A program made the translations under genes and the position numbers. Shown one piece after another: positions 1-8,143 of a DNA stretch of 64,000 bases. A model generated the notes under the pieces. The model worked only from the letters and a program-made list of their open reading frames with translations. It did no database searches and was not told where the DNA came from. Numbering within the stretch: position 1 is the first letter of the stretch; the number at the start of each line of letters is the position of its first letter. The DNA comes from Pseudoalteromonas sp. CO133X (GTDB taxonomy: Bacteria > Pseudomonadota > Gammaproteobacteria > Enterobacterales > Alteromonadaceae), in assembly GCA_004208945.1 (NCBI GenBank), contig SGPE01000015.1:62001-126000 (forward strand), read 5' to 3'.

Positions 1-1
1 A

Positions 2-553
2 CGCACTGAGCAAAATATTATTGCTGGCGACCCAATGGATCCTGAGGTGAATTTAGGGGCGCTTATCTCTAAAAAACACCAAGAGCTTGTACTTGGCTAT
101 ATCGATAAAGGCATTCAAGAAGGCGCAACCTTATTAACCGGCGGTAAGGCTCTGTCACCTGCATCCGCGCCAAACGGCTACTTTGTGGAACCGACCGTTT
201 TTGTCGACTGTAAAGACGACATGACCATAGTTAAAGAAGAGATCTTTGGCCCGGTAATGAGCGTGTTGGTGTTTGATGATGAAGATGACGTTATTCAGCG
301 TGCAAACGATACGCACCTAGGCTTAGCCGCAGGCGTGTTTACTAAAGATATTCAGCGTGCACACCGCGTGATCCACCAGTTACAAGCCGGTATTTGTTGG
401 ATAAACAGCTATGGTAATTCACCTGCAGAAATGCCAGTAGGTGGTTACAAGCAATCAGGTATCGGCCGTGAAAACGGTATCGAAACTTTAGATCACTATA
501 CCCAAACTAAATCGATTTATGTGGGTATGAGCAATATAGAGAGTCCATTTTAA
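2..553 (+). CDS. betB: Betaine aldehyde dehydrogenase, C-terminal part (cut by window edge)
   Basis: The reading frame is open from base 2, so this is the last 183 residues of a gene that begins before the window. It matches the C-terminal part of NAD(P)-dependent aldehyde dehydrogenases: [13 protein letters not shown], then [10 protein letters not shown] and GICWINSYG, ending in the substrate-pocket and oligomerisation region ([15 protein letters not shown]). The catalytic Cys and Glu lie upstream and cannot be checked. BetB oxidises betaine aldehyde to glycine betaine. The stop overlaps the betA start in TAATG, which supports coupled translation and the betB assignment over other aldehyde dehydrogenases. 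Confidence 0.9.
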   Translation, partial: RTEQNIIAGDPMDPEVNLGALISKKHQELVLGYIDKGIQEGATLLTGGKALSPASAPNGYFVEPTVFVDCKDDMTIVKEEIFGPVMSVLVFDDEDDVIQRANDTHLGLAAGVFTKDIQRAHRVIHQLQAGICWINSYGNSPAEMPVGGYKQSGIGRENGIETLDHYTQTKSIYVGMSNIESPF

Positions 554-2223
554 TGAGTACACAGAACTATGATTACATCATAGTCGGTGCTGGCTCAGCA
601 GGCTGCGTGTTGGCAAACCGACTATCAGCAGACCCTTCGAATAAGGTGTTATTACTTGAAACGGGCGGTAGCGATAAAAGCATTTTTATAAAGATGCCTA
701 CCGCGCTATCAATCCCAATGAATACTGACAAATATGCATGGCAATTTCATACCGAGCCAGAGCCATATTTAGATAACCGTCAAATGCACTGCCCACGAGG
801 TAAGGTGTTAGGTGGCTCATCATCGATTAACGGCATGGTGTATGTTCGTGGTCATGCCAAAGATTTTGATGAGTGGCAGCAACATGGTGCTAATGGTTGG
901 GATTACCAAGCATGCTTACCGTACTTTAAACGTGCTGAATCATTCTACTTAGGTGGTAACAGTTACCGTGGAGAAAATGGCCCATTAGGGGTTAATAACG
1001 GTAATGAAATGGCTAACCCGCTTTATAAAGCCTTTATCAAAGCGGGCCAGCAAGCAGGTTATGCGCAGACTGATGACTACAATGCAGCCCAGCAAGAAGG
1101 CTTTGGGCCAATGCATATGACAGTTAAAGATGGCGTAAGAAGCTCTGCCAGCCGTGAGTATTTAGACCCAGTTAAGTCACGTAAGAACCTAACGCTAGTC
1201 ACCGGTGCCTTAGCTGAAAGAGTTTTGCTAGAAGGCAAAAAAGCCGTTGGTGTTGAGTTTTCAGTATCTGGTTCTAAGCAGCAAGCATTTGCTGCAAAAG
1301 ACGTTATTTTAAGTGCGGGCCCAATTGGCTCACCGCATATTCTGCAATTATCAGGTATTGGTGATAAAGACATCCTGAGTGAAGCGGGTGTTGAGGTTAA
1401 ACATCACTTACCAGGTGTTGGCCAAAACTTACAAGATCACTTGGAGTTTTACTTCCAATATAAGTGTAAGCAACCAATTACTTTAAACGGCAAATTAGGT
1501 CTTGTTTCAAAAGGGCTCATAGGTGCGCGTTGGTTATTAAACCGCTCAGGTTTAGGGGCAACGAATCACTTTGAATCATGTGCATTTATTCGCTCAAAAC
1601 CGGGCGTTGAATGGCCAGATATTCAGTATCACTTTTTACCAGCTGCAATTCGTTATGACGGTAAGAGTGCCTTTGATGGGCATGGCTTCCAAGTTCATGT
1701 TGGTCATAACAAACCAAAAAGCCGTGGTGCAGTAACGATTAAGTCGGCGGATCCACAGGTTGCACCTAAGATCCAATTTAACTACTTACAGCATCAAGAT
1801 GACATTGAAGGCTTTAGAGCTTGCGTACGTCTAACTCGTGAGATTATCGAACAAAGTGCGTTTGATGAGTATCGCGATGGTGAAATTCAACCAGGTAAAG
1901 ATGTTCAAAGCGATGCACAAATCGATGCCTTTGTTCGTCAAGCGGTTGAGAGTGCTTACCATCCGTCCTGTTCGTGCAAGATGGGTGAAGACGAGATGGC
2001 CGTGGTTAACTCGCAAACTCAAGTACACGGTATCGAAGGTTTACGGGTTGTGGATTCATCTATCTTCCCAACCGTTCCAAACGGTAATTTAAATGCGCCA
2101 ACCATTATGGTGGCAGAAAAAGCGGCTGACCACATTTTAGGTAAGCCTGTGTTATCGGCATCAACTGCAGATGTTGCTATGGAAAAACAATGGCAATCAA
2201 CGCAGCGTAGTTCGGAGATCTAA
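553..2223 (+). CDS. betA: Choline dehydrogenase (GMC oxidoreductase)
   Basis: This 556-residue FAD flavoprotein oxidises choline to betaine aldehyde, the first step of osmoprotectant glycine betaine synthesis. The N-terminus carries the dinucleotide fold GAGSAG (residues 12-17). GMC signature 1 ([18 protein letters not shown]) and signature 2 ([15 protein letters not shown]) follow, and the active-site His sits in [12 protein letters not shown] near residue 475. The C-terminus has the usual [19 protein letters not shown]. Length agrees with E. coli BetA. The start codon overlaps the betB stop, so the two are one operon; a regulator such as betI would lie upstream, outside the window. Confidence 0.95.
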   Translation: MSTQNYDYIIVGAGSAGCVLANRLSADPSNKVLLLETGGSDKSIFIKMPTALSIPMNTDKYAWQFHTEPEPYLDNRQMHCPRGKVLGGSSSINGMVYVRGHAKDFDEWQQHGANGWDYQACLPYFKRAESFYLGGNSYRGENGPLGVNNGNEMANPLYKAFIKAGQQAGYAQTDDYNAAQQEGFGPMHMTVKDGVRSSASREYLDPVKSRKNLTLVTGALAERVLLEGKKAVGVEFSVSGSKQQAFAAKDVILSAGPIGSPHILQLSGIGDKDILSEAGVEVKHHLPGVGQNLQDHLEFYFQYKCKQPITLNGKLGLVSKGLIGARWLLNRSGLGATNHFESCAFIRSKPGVEWPDIQYHFLPAAIRYDGKSAFDGHGFQVHVGHNKPKSRGAVTIKSADPQVAPKIQFNYLQHQDDIEGFRACVRLTREIIEQSAFDEYRDGEIQPGKDVQSDAQIDAFVRQAVESAYHPSCSCKMGEDEMAVVNSQTQVHGIEGLRVVDSSIFPTVPNGNLNAPTIMVAEKAADHILGKPVLSASTADVAMEKQWQSTQRSSEI

Positions 2224-2264
2224 TAAGGCCACCCGCAGTTTCGGCTGTGGGGCTTGCAGTGGCG

Positions 2265-2289
2265 CGCATCACGAGTTGTTTGTGATGCG
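2265..2289. repeat. Hairpin in betA-transporter spacer
   Basis: An 8-bp perfect inverted repeat (CGCATCAC / GTGATGCG) with a 9-base loop lies 42 bp after betA. No T-run follows, so it is a poor intrinsic terminator. It may be an mRNA stability or attenuation element between betA and the transporter gene. Confidence 0.4.
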
Positions 2290-2318
2290 TTAATGCGAGG
2301 AATAAAACTGGAGAAATA

Positions 2319-2357
2319 ATGAAGTATTATTACTTATTTTGGGGGGGGGAACTATGA
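2319..2357 (+). other. Short leader ORF with a nine-G tract overlapping the transporter start
   Basis: An ATG at 2319 stands five bases after a good ribosome-binding site (GGAG, 2310-2313). It reads a 12-residue peptide (MKYYYLFWGGEL) that stops at TGA 2355-2357. That stop overlaps the probable transporter ATG (2354-2356) in ATGA, the usual layout for coupled translation. The ORF runs through nine consecutive Gs (2341-2349). With ten or seven Gs it would fuse in frame to the transporter. Whether it is translated is inference. Confidence 0.45.
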
Positions 2358-3571
2358 CCTTTTGGCTTAGTGCTGGCATCATTTTTACCCTGTTAGCAAT
2401 TGCGGTTATTTTATTTAAATGGGGTACGGTAAGGTGTGTTGGCGTCACACCAGTTAGAACGTTTACGTTCATTGCAATTTTATTTACATCGGGCCTAGAT
2501 GTTGGCTTGATTATGTTTCCACTGACAGAGTTTGCAGGTTATGCAGACATAAAAGCAAGCCCAGAGTATGCGTTTGCCAATCCATTAGCCATCGAGTTTG
2601 GTTTTTGGGGCTTCTTGATCTGGGGATTTTATTTCCTTACGTGCTTTTATTTCTGTGTAATAGAACCCAAAGTAAAGTTCTTCGAAATTGCTTGGGTAAA
2701 ACTAATTAATAACATCGTTATTATTGGTACATGCGCATTTACTGCATTTTTACTGCTGTCGAATTTACCTTGGTATTTACCGTCGCTTGGTGATGGTGAG
2801 TCAATTATTCCGACATTTTACTTAATGGTGTTTGCAGCAATTTGCTTTGCTGTGTATTCGAGCACGGACATTAAGTATGTACGCTTTTTAAGTATTTCTA
2901 CTACTTGGTTGTTTATCGCCTTAATTGCCTTTATGTGGTTTGGTGCCTTTGTGGGTTCTGATGCACAAACATCAGCGTTTGTTGATAACCTTGCGTTGAT
3001 TGGTGGTTATTTTGGTAATATTGATGAATTTGTATTACCGCTGAATGATTACCATGCCTTTTATCTATTTTGGTGGTTTGCTTGGAGTATCATGATTGGT
3101 CAATTTACCTCGCGTTTTGTGGGTGGCCTAAAGACTTACCAAGTTCTGGCAGCCATGCTGATTTTCCCATCTATTCCAATCGCAATTTGGTTTAGCGTTT
3201 TATATCAATATCATGAAGCGGGTATTGCTACAGCAGGCCTGAAAAACATCGCTATGGTGTTTGTCGGTGTGGTGTTTGTGATCAACTCACTTGATTCTTT
3301 GATCCGTTTATACACAGATAACCTAAACTTAACGGTGAAACGTTTTGGTAAGTTTAATTATATTGCCTTAAATGTGGTGGCGCTTTCATTGTTGACCCTG
3401 TTGTTTAAGTTCGACTTTTTACAAATCCAATGGGTTGGTGCGTTAGTGATTGCGTTATTTTTTGGCTGCGCTGTGTTTATTGGCTACAGCAAGTTAAAAA
3501 CGGTGAAAAATATCGAGGGCTCACCAAAAGACAACAAATTAGATTACACAAAAATAGAAACAGTTAGCTAA
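2354..3571 (+). CDS. BCCT-family-like transporter, short form
   Basis: A very hydrophobic 405-residue protein with roughly ten to twelve membrane segments and a short polar C-terminal tail. The segment FWWFAWSIMIGQFTSRFVGG (about residues 240-260) resembles the WW-rich BCCT signature, and RFLSISTTWLFIALIAFMW fits the helix before it. BCCT carriers move choline, betaine or carnitine, and the place after betBA argues for choline uptake. It is shorter than the usual 500 or more residues because both hydrophilic termini are reduced. I chose ATG 2354; a TTG at 2339 is also in frame but poorer. See the leader ORF and G tract directly upstream. Confidence 0.75.
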   Translation: MTFWLSAGIIFTLLAIAVILFKWGTVRCVGVTPVRTFTFIAILFTSGLDVGLIMFPLTEFAGYADIKASPEYAFANPLAIEFGFWGFLIWGFYFLTCFYFCVIEPKVKFFEIAWVKLINNIVIIGTCAFTAFLLLSNLPWYLPSLGDGESIIPTFYLMVFAAICFAVYSSTDIKYVRFLSISTTWLFIALIAFMWFGAFVGSDAQTSAFVDNLALIGGYFGNIDEFVLPLNDYHAFYLFWWFAWSIMIGQFTSRFVGGLKTYQVLAAMLIFPSIPIAIWFSVLYQYHEAGIATAGLKNIAMVFVGVVFVINSLDSLIRLYTDNLNLTVKRFGKFNYIALNVVALSLLTLLFKFDFLQIQWVGALVIALFFGCAVFIGYSKLKTVKNIEGSPKDNKLDYTKIETVS

Positions 3572-3583
3572 GGGGAAATCAAC

Positions 3584-4291
3584 ATGACAACAAGACAAAC
3601 ACTACTCGCAACAGCGTTGCCATTGGCATTATTATCGACATCAGCGATGGCTGATTTATCAACTACAGTGACACTAGCATCAGATTACACCTTTAATGGC
3701 GTGAGCCAAACGCAAAATGATCCTGCTATTCAAGGTAGTCTAGACTATGCATTTGCAGACTCAGGTATGTATGTGGGGACGTGGGCCTCAAATGTGGATT
3801 TTGGTGAGGGGACAGATATCGAATGGGATGCGTATTTTGGTAACTACGCGCAGATTAATCAAGCATTGAGCGTTGATTATGGTATTGCCTACTATTCATA
3901 TCATGGTGAAGGTCATTCAAGCGATGGTAACTACCCTGAGGTTTATACTAAATTTGGTTATGCCAGTAGCTTAGGACAAACTGAGCTTAACTTTTGGTAT
4001 AGCTGGGATTACTTTGGTTCTGGCGCAGGGCATGTAATTTCTATGCTTGCGCATACCTTTGAAATTGCACCAAATCACGCAATCCGTGCAAGCTTTGATA
4101 TTTCAAATTCACTTGATGGTGATAAGTACACATGGGATGGCAGTGATAAGTCATACAAGCATTATCGTTTGGCGTATCAAACGAGCTATGCGGGCTTTAA
4201 TATTGAAATTGCAGGTGAGAATACCAGCATTGATTCTGAGTACGCAGACGAGCGCATTGTTGCGTCTATCTCGCGTAGCTTTGATTTATAA
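3584..4291 (+). CDS. TorF-family putative porin (Gcw_chp/TIGR02001-like)
   Basis: A 235-residue exported protein with a clear signal peptide ending in SAMA-D (cleavage near residue 23). The mature part is made of alternating aromatic and polar strands and begins LSTTVTLASDYTFNGVSQT, the typical opening of this family. It ends in RSFDL, an outer-membrane barrel C-terminus with a near-terminal Phe. It begins 12 bp after the transporter gene behind AAGGGGA, so it is probably co-transcribed and could let choline or similar solutes cross the outer membrane. The substrate is inferred from position only. Confidence 0.8.
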   Translation: MTTRQTLLATALPLALLSTSAMADLSTTVTLASDYTFNGVSQTQNDPAIQGSLDYAFADSGMYVGTWASNVDFGEGTDIEWDAYFGNYAQINQALSVDYGIAYYSYHGEGHSSDGNYPEVYTKFGYASSLGQTELNFWYSWDYFGSGAGHVISMLAHTFEIAPNHAIRASFDISNSLDGDKYTWDGSDKSYKHYRLAYQTSYAGFNIEIAGENTSIDSEYADERIVASISRSFDL

Positions 4292-4308
4292 GTAAAGCTT
4301 TAGTAACG

Positions 4309-4336
4309 AAACGGCTAACCTTGGTTAGCCGTTTTC
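4309..4336. terminator. Bidirectional intrinsic terminator
   Basis: A near-perfect inverted repeat, AAACGGCTAACC / GGTTAGCCGTTT with TT between, is followed by T-rich sequence on the plus strand. It closes the betBA-transporter-porin operon and may also serve the minus-strand gene ending at 4347. Confidence 0.85.
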
Positions 4337-4346
4337 TACTTAATAA

Positions 4347-4562
4347 CTAGATTTCTTCGCCTTCATGTTGCATCGCTAAATCATCAAGCTCAGCAAGGGT
4401 GTAATCAAAGCCACTATTATCGACTTCGTAGCGTATTTTTACACCGAAACCACCTTGGCAGAGATTTGCGCTGACTTTAGCCACTGACCAGTGTTTAAGC
4501 TTGTTTAAAAACCGATTAGCGGTTTGCTGTGAGTCAAAGCGGTAACTGATTTGCGATTCCAT
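4347..4562 (-). CDS. Conserved-looking small hypothetical protein
   Basis: A 71-residue protein, acidic at its C-terminus, that I do not recognise. It alternates charged and hydrophobic residues as a small alpha/beta domain would, and has no signal peptide or membrane segment. The start is preceded by AAAAAG. It stands alone between two terminator-like regions and is not a shadow of any plus-strand gene, which supports it being real. Confidence 0.6.
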   Translation of the reverse strand: MESQISYRFDSQQTANRFLNKLKHWSVAKVSANLCQGGFGVKIRYEVDNSGFDYTLAELDDLAMQHEGEEI

Positions 4563-4611
4563 CTTTTTACTAGCCTACAAATTTTTCCGAGAGTGTATGA
4601 AATTGCCTCGA

Positions 4612-5502
4612 TTAAATCAATTGCTCGTTAAAGAATGCAAGTGTACGTTGCCATGAAAGCTCAGCTTGTTTTTCATCGTAACGCGATGTGGAGTCATTAT
4701 GAAAACCATGATTCGCTTTTTCGTACATGTGCATAGTATAAGGTACTTGGTGGGCTTTTAAGTCACTTTCATATTCAGGCCAAGTATCATTCACGCGTTT
4801 ATCTAATTCAGCTAAGTGGACAAGTAATGGTGCTTTTATGTTTTCTCTAAGCTCTTTAACAGCAGGGGTGCCGTAATAGGGGACGCCAGCATTAATGAGT
4901 TTGCTCTCAACAGCAGCGAGGTAGTTAACCATATAACCGCCAAAGCAAAAGCCTACCGCACCTAGTTTGCCATTACTGTTTGGATGTTCTTTTAAGTACT
5001 TTGCGGCGGCCACGAAATCTTGTTGGATTTTTTCTCTGTCCATTGAGCGCTGCATAGCACGCCCTTCATCGTCATTACCTGGATAACCGCCAAGTGGGTG
5101 CAATGCATCTGGGGCAAAGGCAATAAAACCCGCTTTAGCAAGGCGGCGTGCAACATCTTTAATGTAAGGGTTTAAACCTCTATTCTCATGGATCACTAAT
5201 ACGATAGGGTGCTTGTCAGATAAGTTGGCGGGCTCAACTAAATAGCCTTTACCTTCACCGTGACCTTTGAATGAATTGAAGGTTTTGTAACTGGCTTTGA
5301 TATCAGGATCATTAAAGGAGACCTGTTCAGCTAATGCATAGTTTGGCAACAAGGCACTACTGAGAACAGCCATTGAATAACCTAGTGCAACTAGGCCGCC
5401 TAGTTTTTTCATAAAGGTACGGCGGTCTATCAAGCCATGGGCGTATTCATCGTACCAATCAAATGCTTCTTGAGGAATGTGACGACTATGTTGGTTACTC
5501 AT
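4612..5502 (-). CDS. Dienelactone hydrolase family protein (YghX-like), Tat-exported
   Basis: A 296-residue alpha/beta hydrolase. The N-terminus has a twin-arginine signal: DRRTFMKKLGG, then a hydrophobic stretch and ALA. The body carries the DLH nucleophile motif GFCFGGYMV (Cys), an Asp in AELDKRVN and a His in NHGFHND, giving a Cys-Asp-His triad. The N-terminal pattern (PQEAFDWYDEYAHG) and overall layout match E. coli YghX. I chose the ATG at 5502 because AAAGGAG precedes it by seven bases; the frame is open further upstream. The natural substrate is unknown. Confidence 0.85.
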   Translation of the reverse strand: MSNQHSRHIPQEAFDWYDEYAHGLIDRRTFMKKLGGLVALGYSMAVLSSALLPNYALAEQVSFNDPDIKASYKTFNSFKGHGEGKGYLVEPANLSDKHPIVLVIHENRGLNPYIKDVARRLAKAGFIAFAPDALHPLGGYPGNDDEGRAMQRSMDREKIQQDFVAAAKYLKEHPNSNGKLGAVGFCFGGYMVNYLAAVESKLINAGVPYYGTPAVKELRENIKAPLLVHLAELDKRVNDTWPEYESDLKAHQVPYTMHMYEKANHGFHNDSTSRYDEKQAELSWQRTLAFFNEQLI

Positions 5503-5549
5503 TGTTAGCTCCTTTATAATTGTGAGTATCAACATAGCTCAAAAAACAA

Positions 5550-6698
5550 TCAATTAATAGCGCGATTTTTTGTTTCAATTAATACATCAATGAAATGGCG
5601 ATGCCAAATTGCTTTAAACGCTTTATTGAATAAATACAAAAAGATGAGTGGCATTAACAATAACTTGAGAATGAGTAATGATAATAGGTTAAGAAAGTCG
5701 ATAAAAAGATCTTCAACGGCTGCTACCATATTTCCTATCCCTGTGGTAACGGTGTCGATAATTTTACTCACTTTACTCGCATCATTTGTGTTGAGTTGCT
5801 CATTTATTTCCACGAGTTGCTGGTTTAGCGCATCTTTTTCTTGATTAAGTGTCCCTTGTTGAGCGGATAAAGCGTGTAGCTTAGTTGTTATTTGCTGTTT
5901 TTTGGCGAGCAGCGGCTTAGCTTGTTCAAGTTCAGTAAACGTTAAACGCTCAGAAAGGCTGCGTGTAGACTGAATAGTGTCAATCTGGGAATCCAGTTCT
6001 GCCAGTTGCAGTTTTAACTCAGTCGCTTGCTGGTGGTTTGTTATCTGTTGTTGATTCAAGACATCGAGTTTATCGAACACGGCTTGCTTTTGACTATCAA
6101 CTTTAGCTTTGAGTTGTGCTGATAATGCTGAAGTTTGTGTAGCATTAGCGCTGACAGTATCAACTTTTTCACTGACCAGTTGGCTTTGTGAGTTAATTTG
6201 TTCATCTAAAAAAACTTGGCTGATAAGTCCTGTGCTTAAGACGATAGCGGGAACGAGAAAGCGAATTAAGATGAGGCTTGCCAGAAGTTTGTGGCGAAGA
6301 TTTGGATAGATATTGCGCCATTCACAAAAAAGGTAAGCAATGACTGAAATAGTAAATACGCTATTAAAAATCACACCAGATGAGATCGTGTATAAAATTC
6401 GCTGTAAAAATAGTGAACCTATTGCAAGGCGCATAGCATCTGACATGTACTCAGCCAGATCATTAACAGGGTCAAGTAGTTGTGCTGGCTGAATACTCGC
6501 AATACCAATGCCCACTTCGGCAGATTGTAATAACGAAATAGCGGCGTTAACTGTACGAGACGAGGCATACACCACGGTTGACTGCACTAAAGCGCTATCG
6601 ATAAAACTCATAATATAATGTTGGAACTGCTCTAACCAGCACAGTAACAAGAGTACAAAAAGACCTAAATACTTTATAATGTGCTGTTTACTAAGCAT
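5550..6698 (-). CDS. Membrane protein with a central coiled coil, unknown function
   Basis: A 382-residue protein I do not recognise. One hydrophobic segment lies near residues 8-22, more at about 95-125 and 135-160, and a strong pair near 335-365. Between them, residues about 165-305 are rich in Gln, Lys, Glu and Leu in heptad-like spacing and should form a long coiled coil, presumably periplasmic. It lies 14-50 bp upstream of the hydrolase gene on the same strand, so the two may be co-transcribed, and is divergent from the MarR gene. Confidence 0.7.
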   Translation of the reverse strand: MLSKQHIIKYLGLFVLLLLCWLEQFQHYIMSFIDSALVQSTVVYASSRTVNAAISLLQSAEVGIGIASIQPAQLLDPVNDLAEYMSDAMRLAIGSLFLQRILYTISSGVIFNSVFTISVIAYLFCEWRNIYPNLRHKLLASLILIRFLVPAIVLSTGLISQVFLDEQINSQSQLVSEKVDTVSANATQTSALSAQLKAKVDSQKQAVFDKLDVLNQQQITNHQQATELKLQLAELDSQIDTIQSTRSLSERLTFTELEQAKPLLAKKQQITTKLHALSAQQGTLNQEKDALNQQLVEINEQLNTNDASKVSKIIDTVTTGIGNMVAAVEDLFIDFLNLLSLLILKLLLMPLIFLYLFNKAFKAIWHRHFIDVLIETKNRAIN

Positions 6699-6809
6699 AC
6701 TACCCCCGAAGTTTAAATACCTGACTCACGCTACACTAATTATGACTAAGATTGAATTATTTTAGGTATTAACTGTCAATGAATAGCTATTAATCTTTGT
6801 TGAGGAAAT

Positions 6810-7274
6810 ATGAAAGAATCTGCATCAATTGGACAGTGCCGCGCTGAAGATTTAGACCCAGTCCAAGACTTAGGGCGTTTAGTGTCTTATTTACGCTCCA
6901 ACTTAGTTACGCATCTTGATAACGCTCTTGAAGATAAAGAGCTAACATCAGCTCAATATATTGTGGTGGTATTACTTGCACGAGGTAAAGTAAACACTTT
7001 AGCTGAGCTATGTGAGCACATGGTGTACGACCGTGGGGCCATGAGTCGTTTAATCACTCGCCTAGAAGATAAAGGGTTGGTCGCTAAAAAACAGTCAGTT
7101 GAAGATAGGCGTTCAACTCTTTTATGTCTTACAGAGAAAGGCCAACAGCTTTACCCTGAAATTTTACCCGCAGTTAATGAGATATATCGAAAAGCGCTCG
7201 CTGGCTTCTCTGAACTAGAGCAAAATCAACTTGCTAGCTTGTTGTTTAGAGCAATTCATAATTTAAAAGCATAA
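6810..7274 (+). CDS. MarR-family transcriptional regulator
   Basis: A 154-residue winged helix-turn-helix protein. The recognition helix and wing are visible as YDRGAMSRLITRLEDKGLVAKKQSVEDRRSTLLCLTEKG (about residues 70-110), the classic MarR DxR wing. The flanking helices mediate dimerisation. It begins after a GAGGAAAT ribosome-binding site. MarR proteins usually repress adjacent genes and respond to phenolic or oxidative ligands; the divergently placed membrane protein/hydrolase pair is a plausible target, which is inference. Confidence 0.88.
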   Translation: MKESASIGQCRAEDLDPVQDLGRLVSYLRSNLVTHLDNALEDKELTSAQYIVVVLLARGKVNTLAELCEHMVYDRGAMSRLITRLEDKGLVAKKQSVEDRRSTLLCLTEKGQQLYPEILPAVNEIYRKALAGFSELEQNQLASLLFRAIHNLKA

Positions 7275-7361
7275 ATTTCTCTAAGCGGTACATTGTCGCC
7301 GCTGACGCATTTTGATAATATAGTTGCCTAGGCATTTAATTTTAACAAGTGACAGGTTGCT

Positions 7362-8111
7362 ATGTTCGAATCATCTTTGCTCGCGCAGCTTCAGGCTCAA
7401 TTCCCTACTCATCAATTTAGCCATGAAAGCTTGTCTATTGTTCATACCGGTCGGTTCGCTAATGCCATTGTTTATCGTTACAAAGACTCGCAGTTTGATT
7501 TCATTATCAAAGACTTTCAGCATAGTCCTTGGTGGGTAAGAAAAACCATTGCGCCGCTTTTTATTAATCAAGAGTACAAGGGACTCGCACGCCTGCAAGA
7601 TGTAGACGGAGTAGTAGATAATTTTTGCCGTTTATCGCCAATTGCTATTGCTTATGACTTTATTGAGGGCACACCACTTAAGCAGCTTGCCCAACAGCAA
7701 GCACATTTACCAGCTCGTTTTTTCAAAGACTTCGAACGTATGGTAGCGAAAATGCACCGTCGTGGCGTGGTACACCTTGATTTACGTAATCTGGGTAATG
7801 TGATTTGTTCAAAAGAGGGTAAGCCTTATATTATTGATTTTCAGTCGGCGATTCGTTTTTCACGCTTTCCGCGTTGGTTACAGCGTTTTATGCGTGGTGC
7901 TGATATGAGTGGGGTTTATAAAGCGTGGCAAAAACTGGCAGGTGACTCATTACCACAGGCGAAGGCTGATTATTTACATGACTTTAATCATGTGCGTAAA
8001 CGTTGGATTTTTAAAGGCTACCCTTTGCATCGTGCGTATGTGTGGTGCGGTGGCGTGGTGACACAGATATTAAATTCTGAGTTTATTCGCAGTATTTTAG
8101 AACGATTTTAA
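7362..8111 (+). CDS. Protein-kinase-like fold protein (RIO/Kdo-kinase-like)
   Basis: A 249-residue protein with the core elements of a compact kinase fold. A catalytic loop HLDLRNLGNV (about residues 138-147) contains the expected Asp and Asn, followed by YIIDFQSA as the metal-binding DFG equivalent. An upstream FIIKDF may hold the ATP-binding Lys. It resembles the RIO1 and lipopolysaccharide (Kdo/WaaP) kinase superfamily found in gammaproteobacteria. The substrate is unknown, and no LPS gene is adjacent. It follows the MarR gene by 87 bp. Confidence 0.7.
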   Translation: MFESSLLAQLQAQFPTHQFSHESLSIVHTGRFANAIVYRYKDSQFDFIIKDFQHSPWWVRKTIAPLFINQEYKGLARLQDVDGVVDNFCRLSPIAIAYDFIEGTPLKQLAQQQAHLPARFFKDFERMVAKMHRRGVVHLDLRNLGNVICSKEGKPYIIDFQSAIRFSRFPRWLQRFMRGADMSGVYKAWQKLAGDSLPQAKADYLHDFNHVRKRWIFKGYPLHRAYVWCGGVVTQILNSEFIRSILERF

Positions 8112-8132
8112 AAAGCGCGTTTGCACGCGCTT
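8109..8132 (-). terminator. Intrinsic terminator of the GH43 gene
   Basis: The perfect 8-bp stem AAGCGCGT / ACGCGCTT with loop TTGC is followed on the minus strand by a T-run. It lies 12 bp after the stop of the minus-strand GH43 gene. Confidence 0.75.
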
Positions 8133-8143
8133 AGTGGGGAGAA

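Noticed and set aside
6720..6775. MarR operator from AATACCT / AGGTATT near the divergent promoters
   Set aside because: The half-sites are about 50 bp apart, too far for a single MarR dimer.
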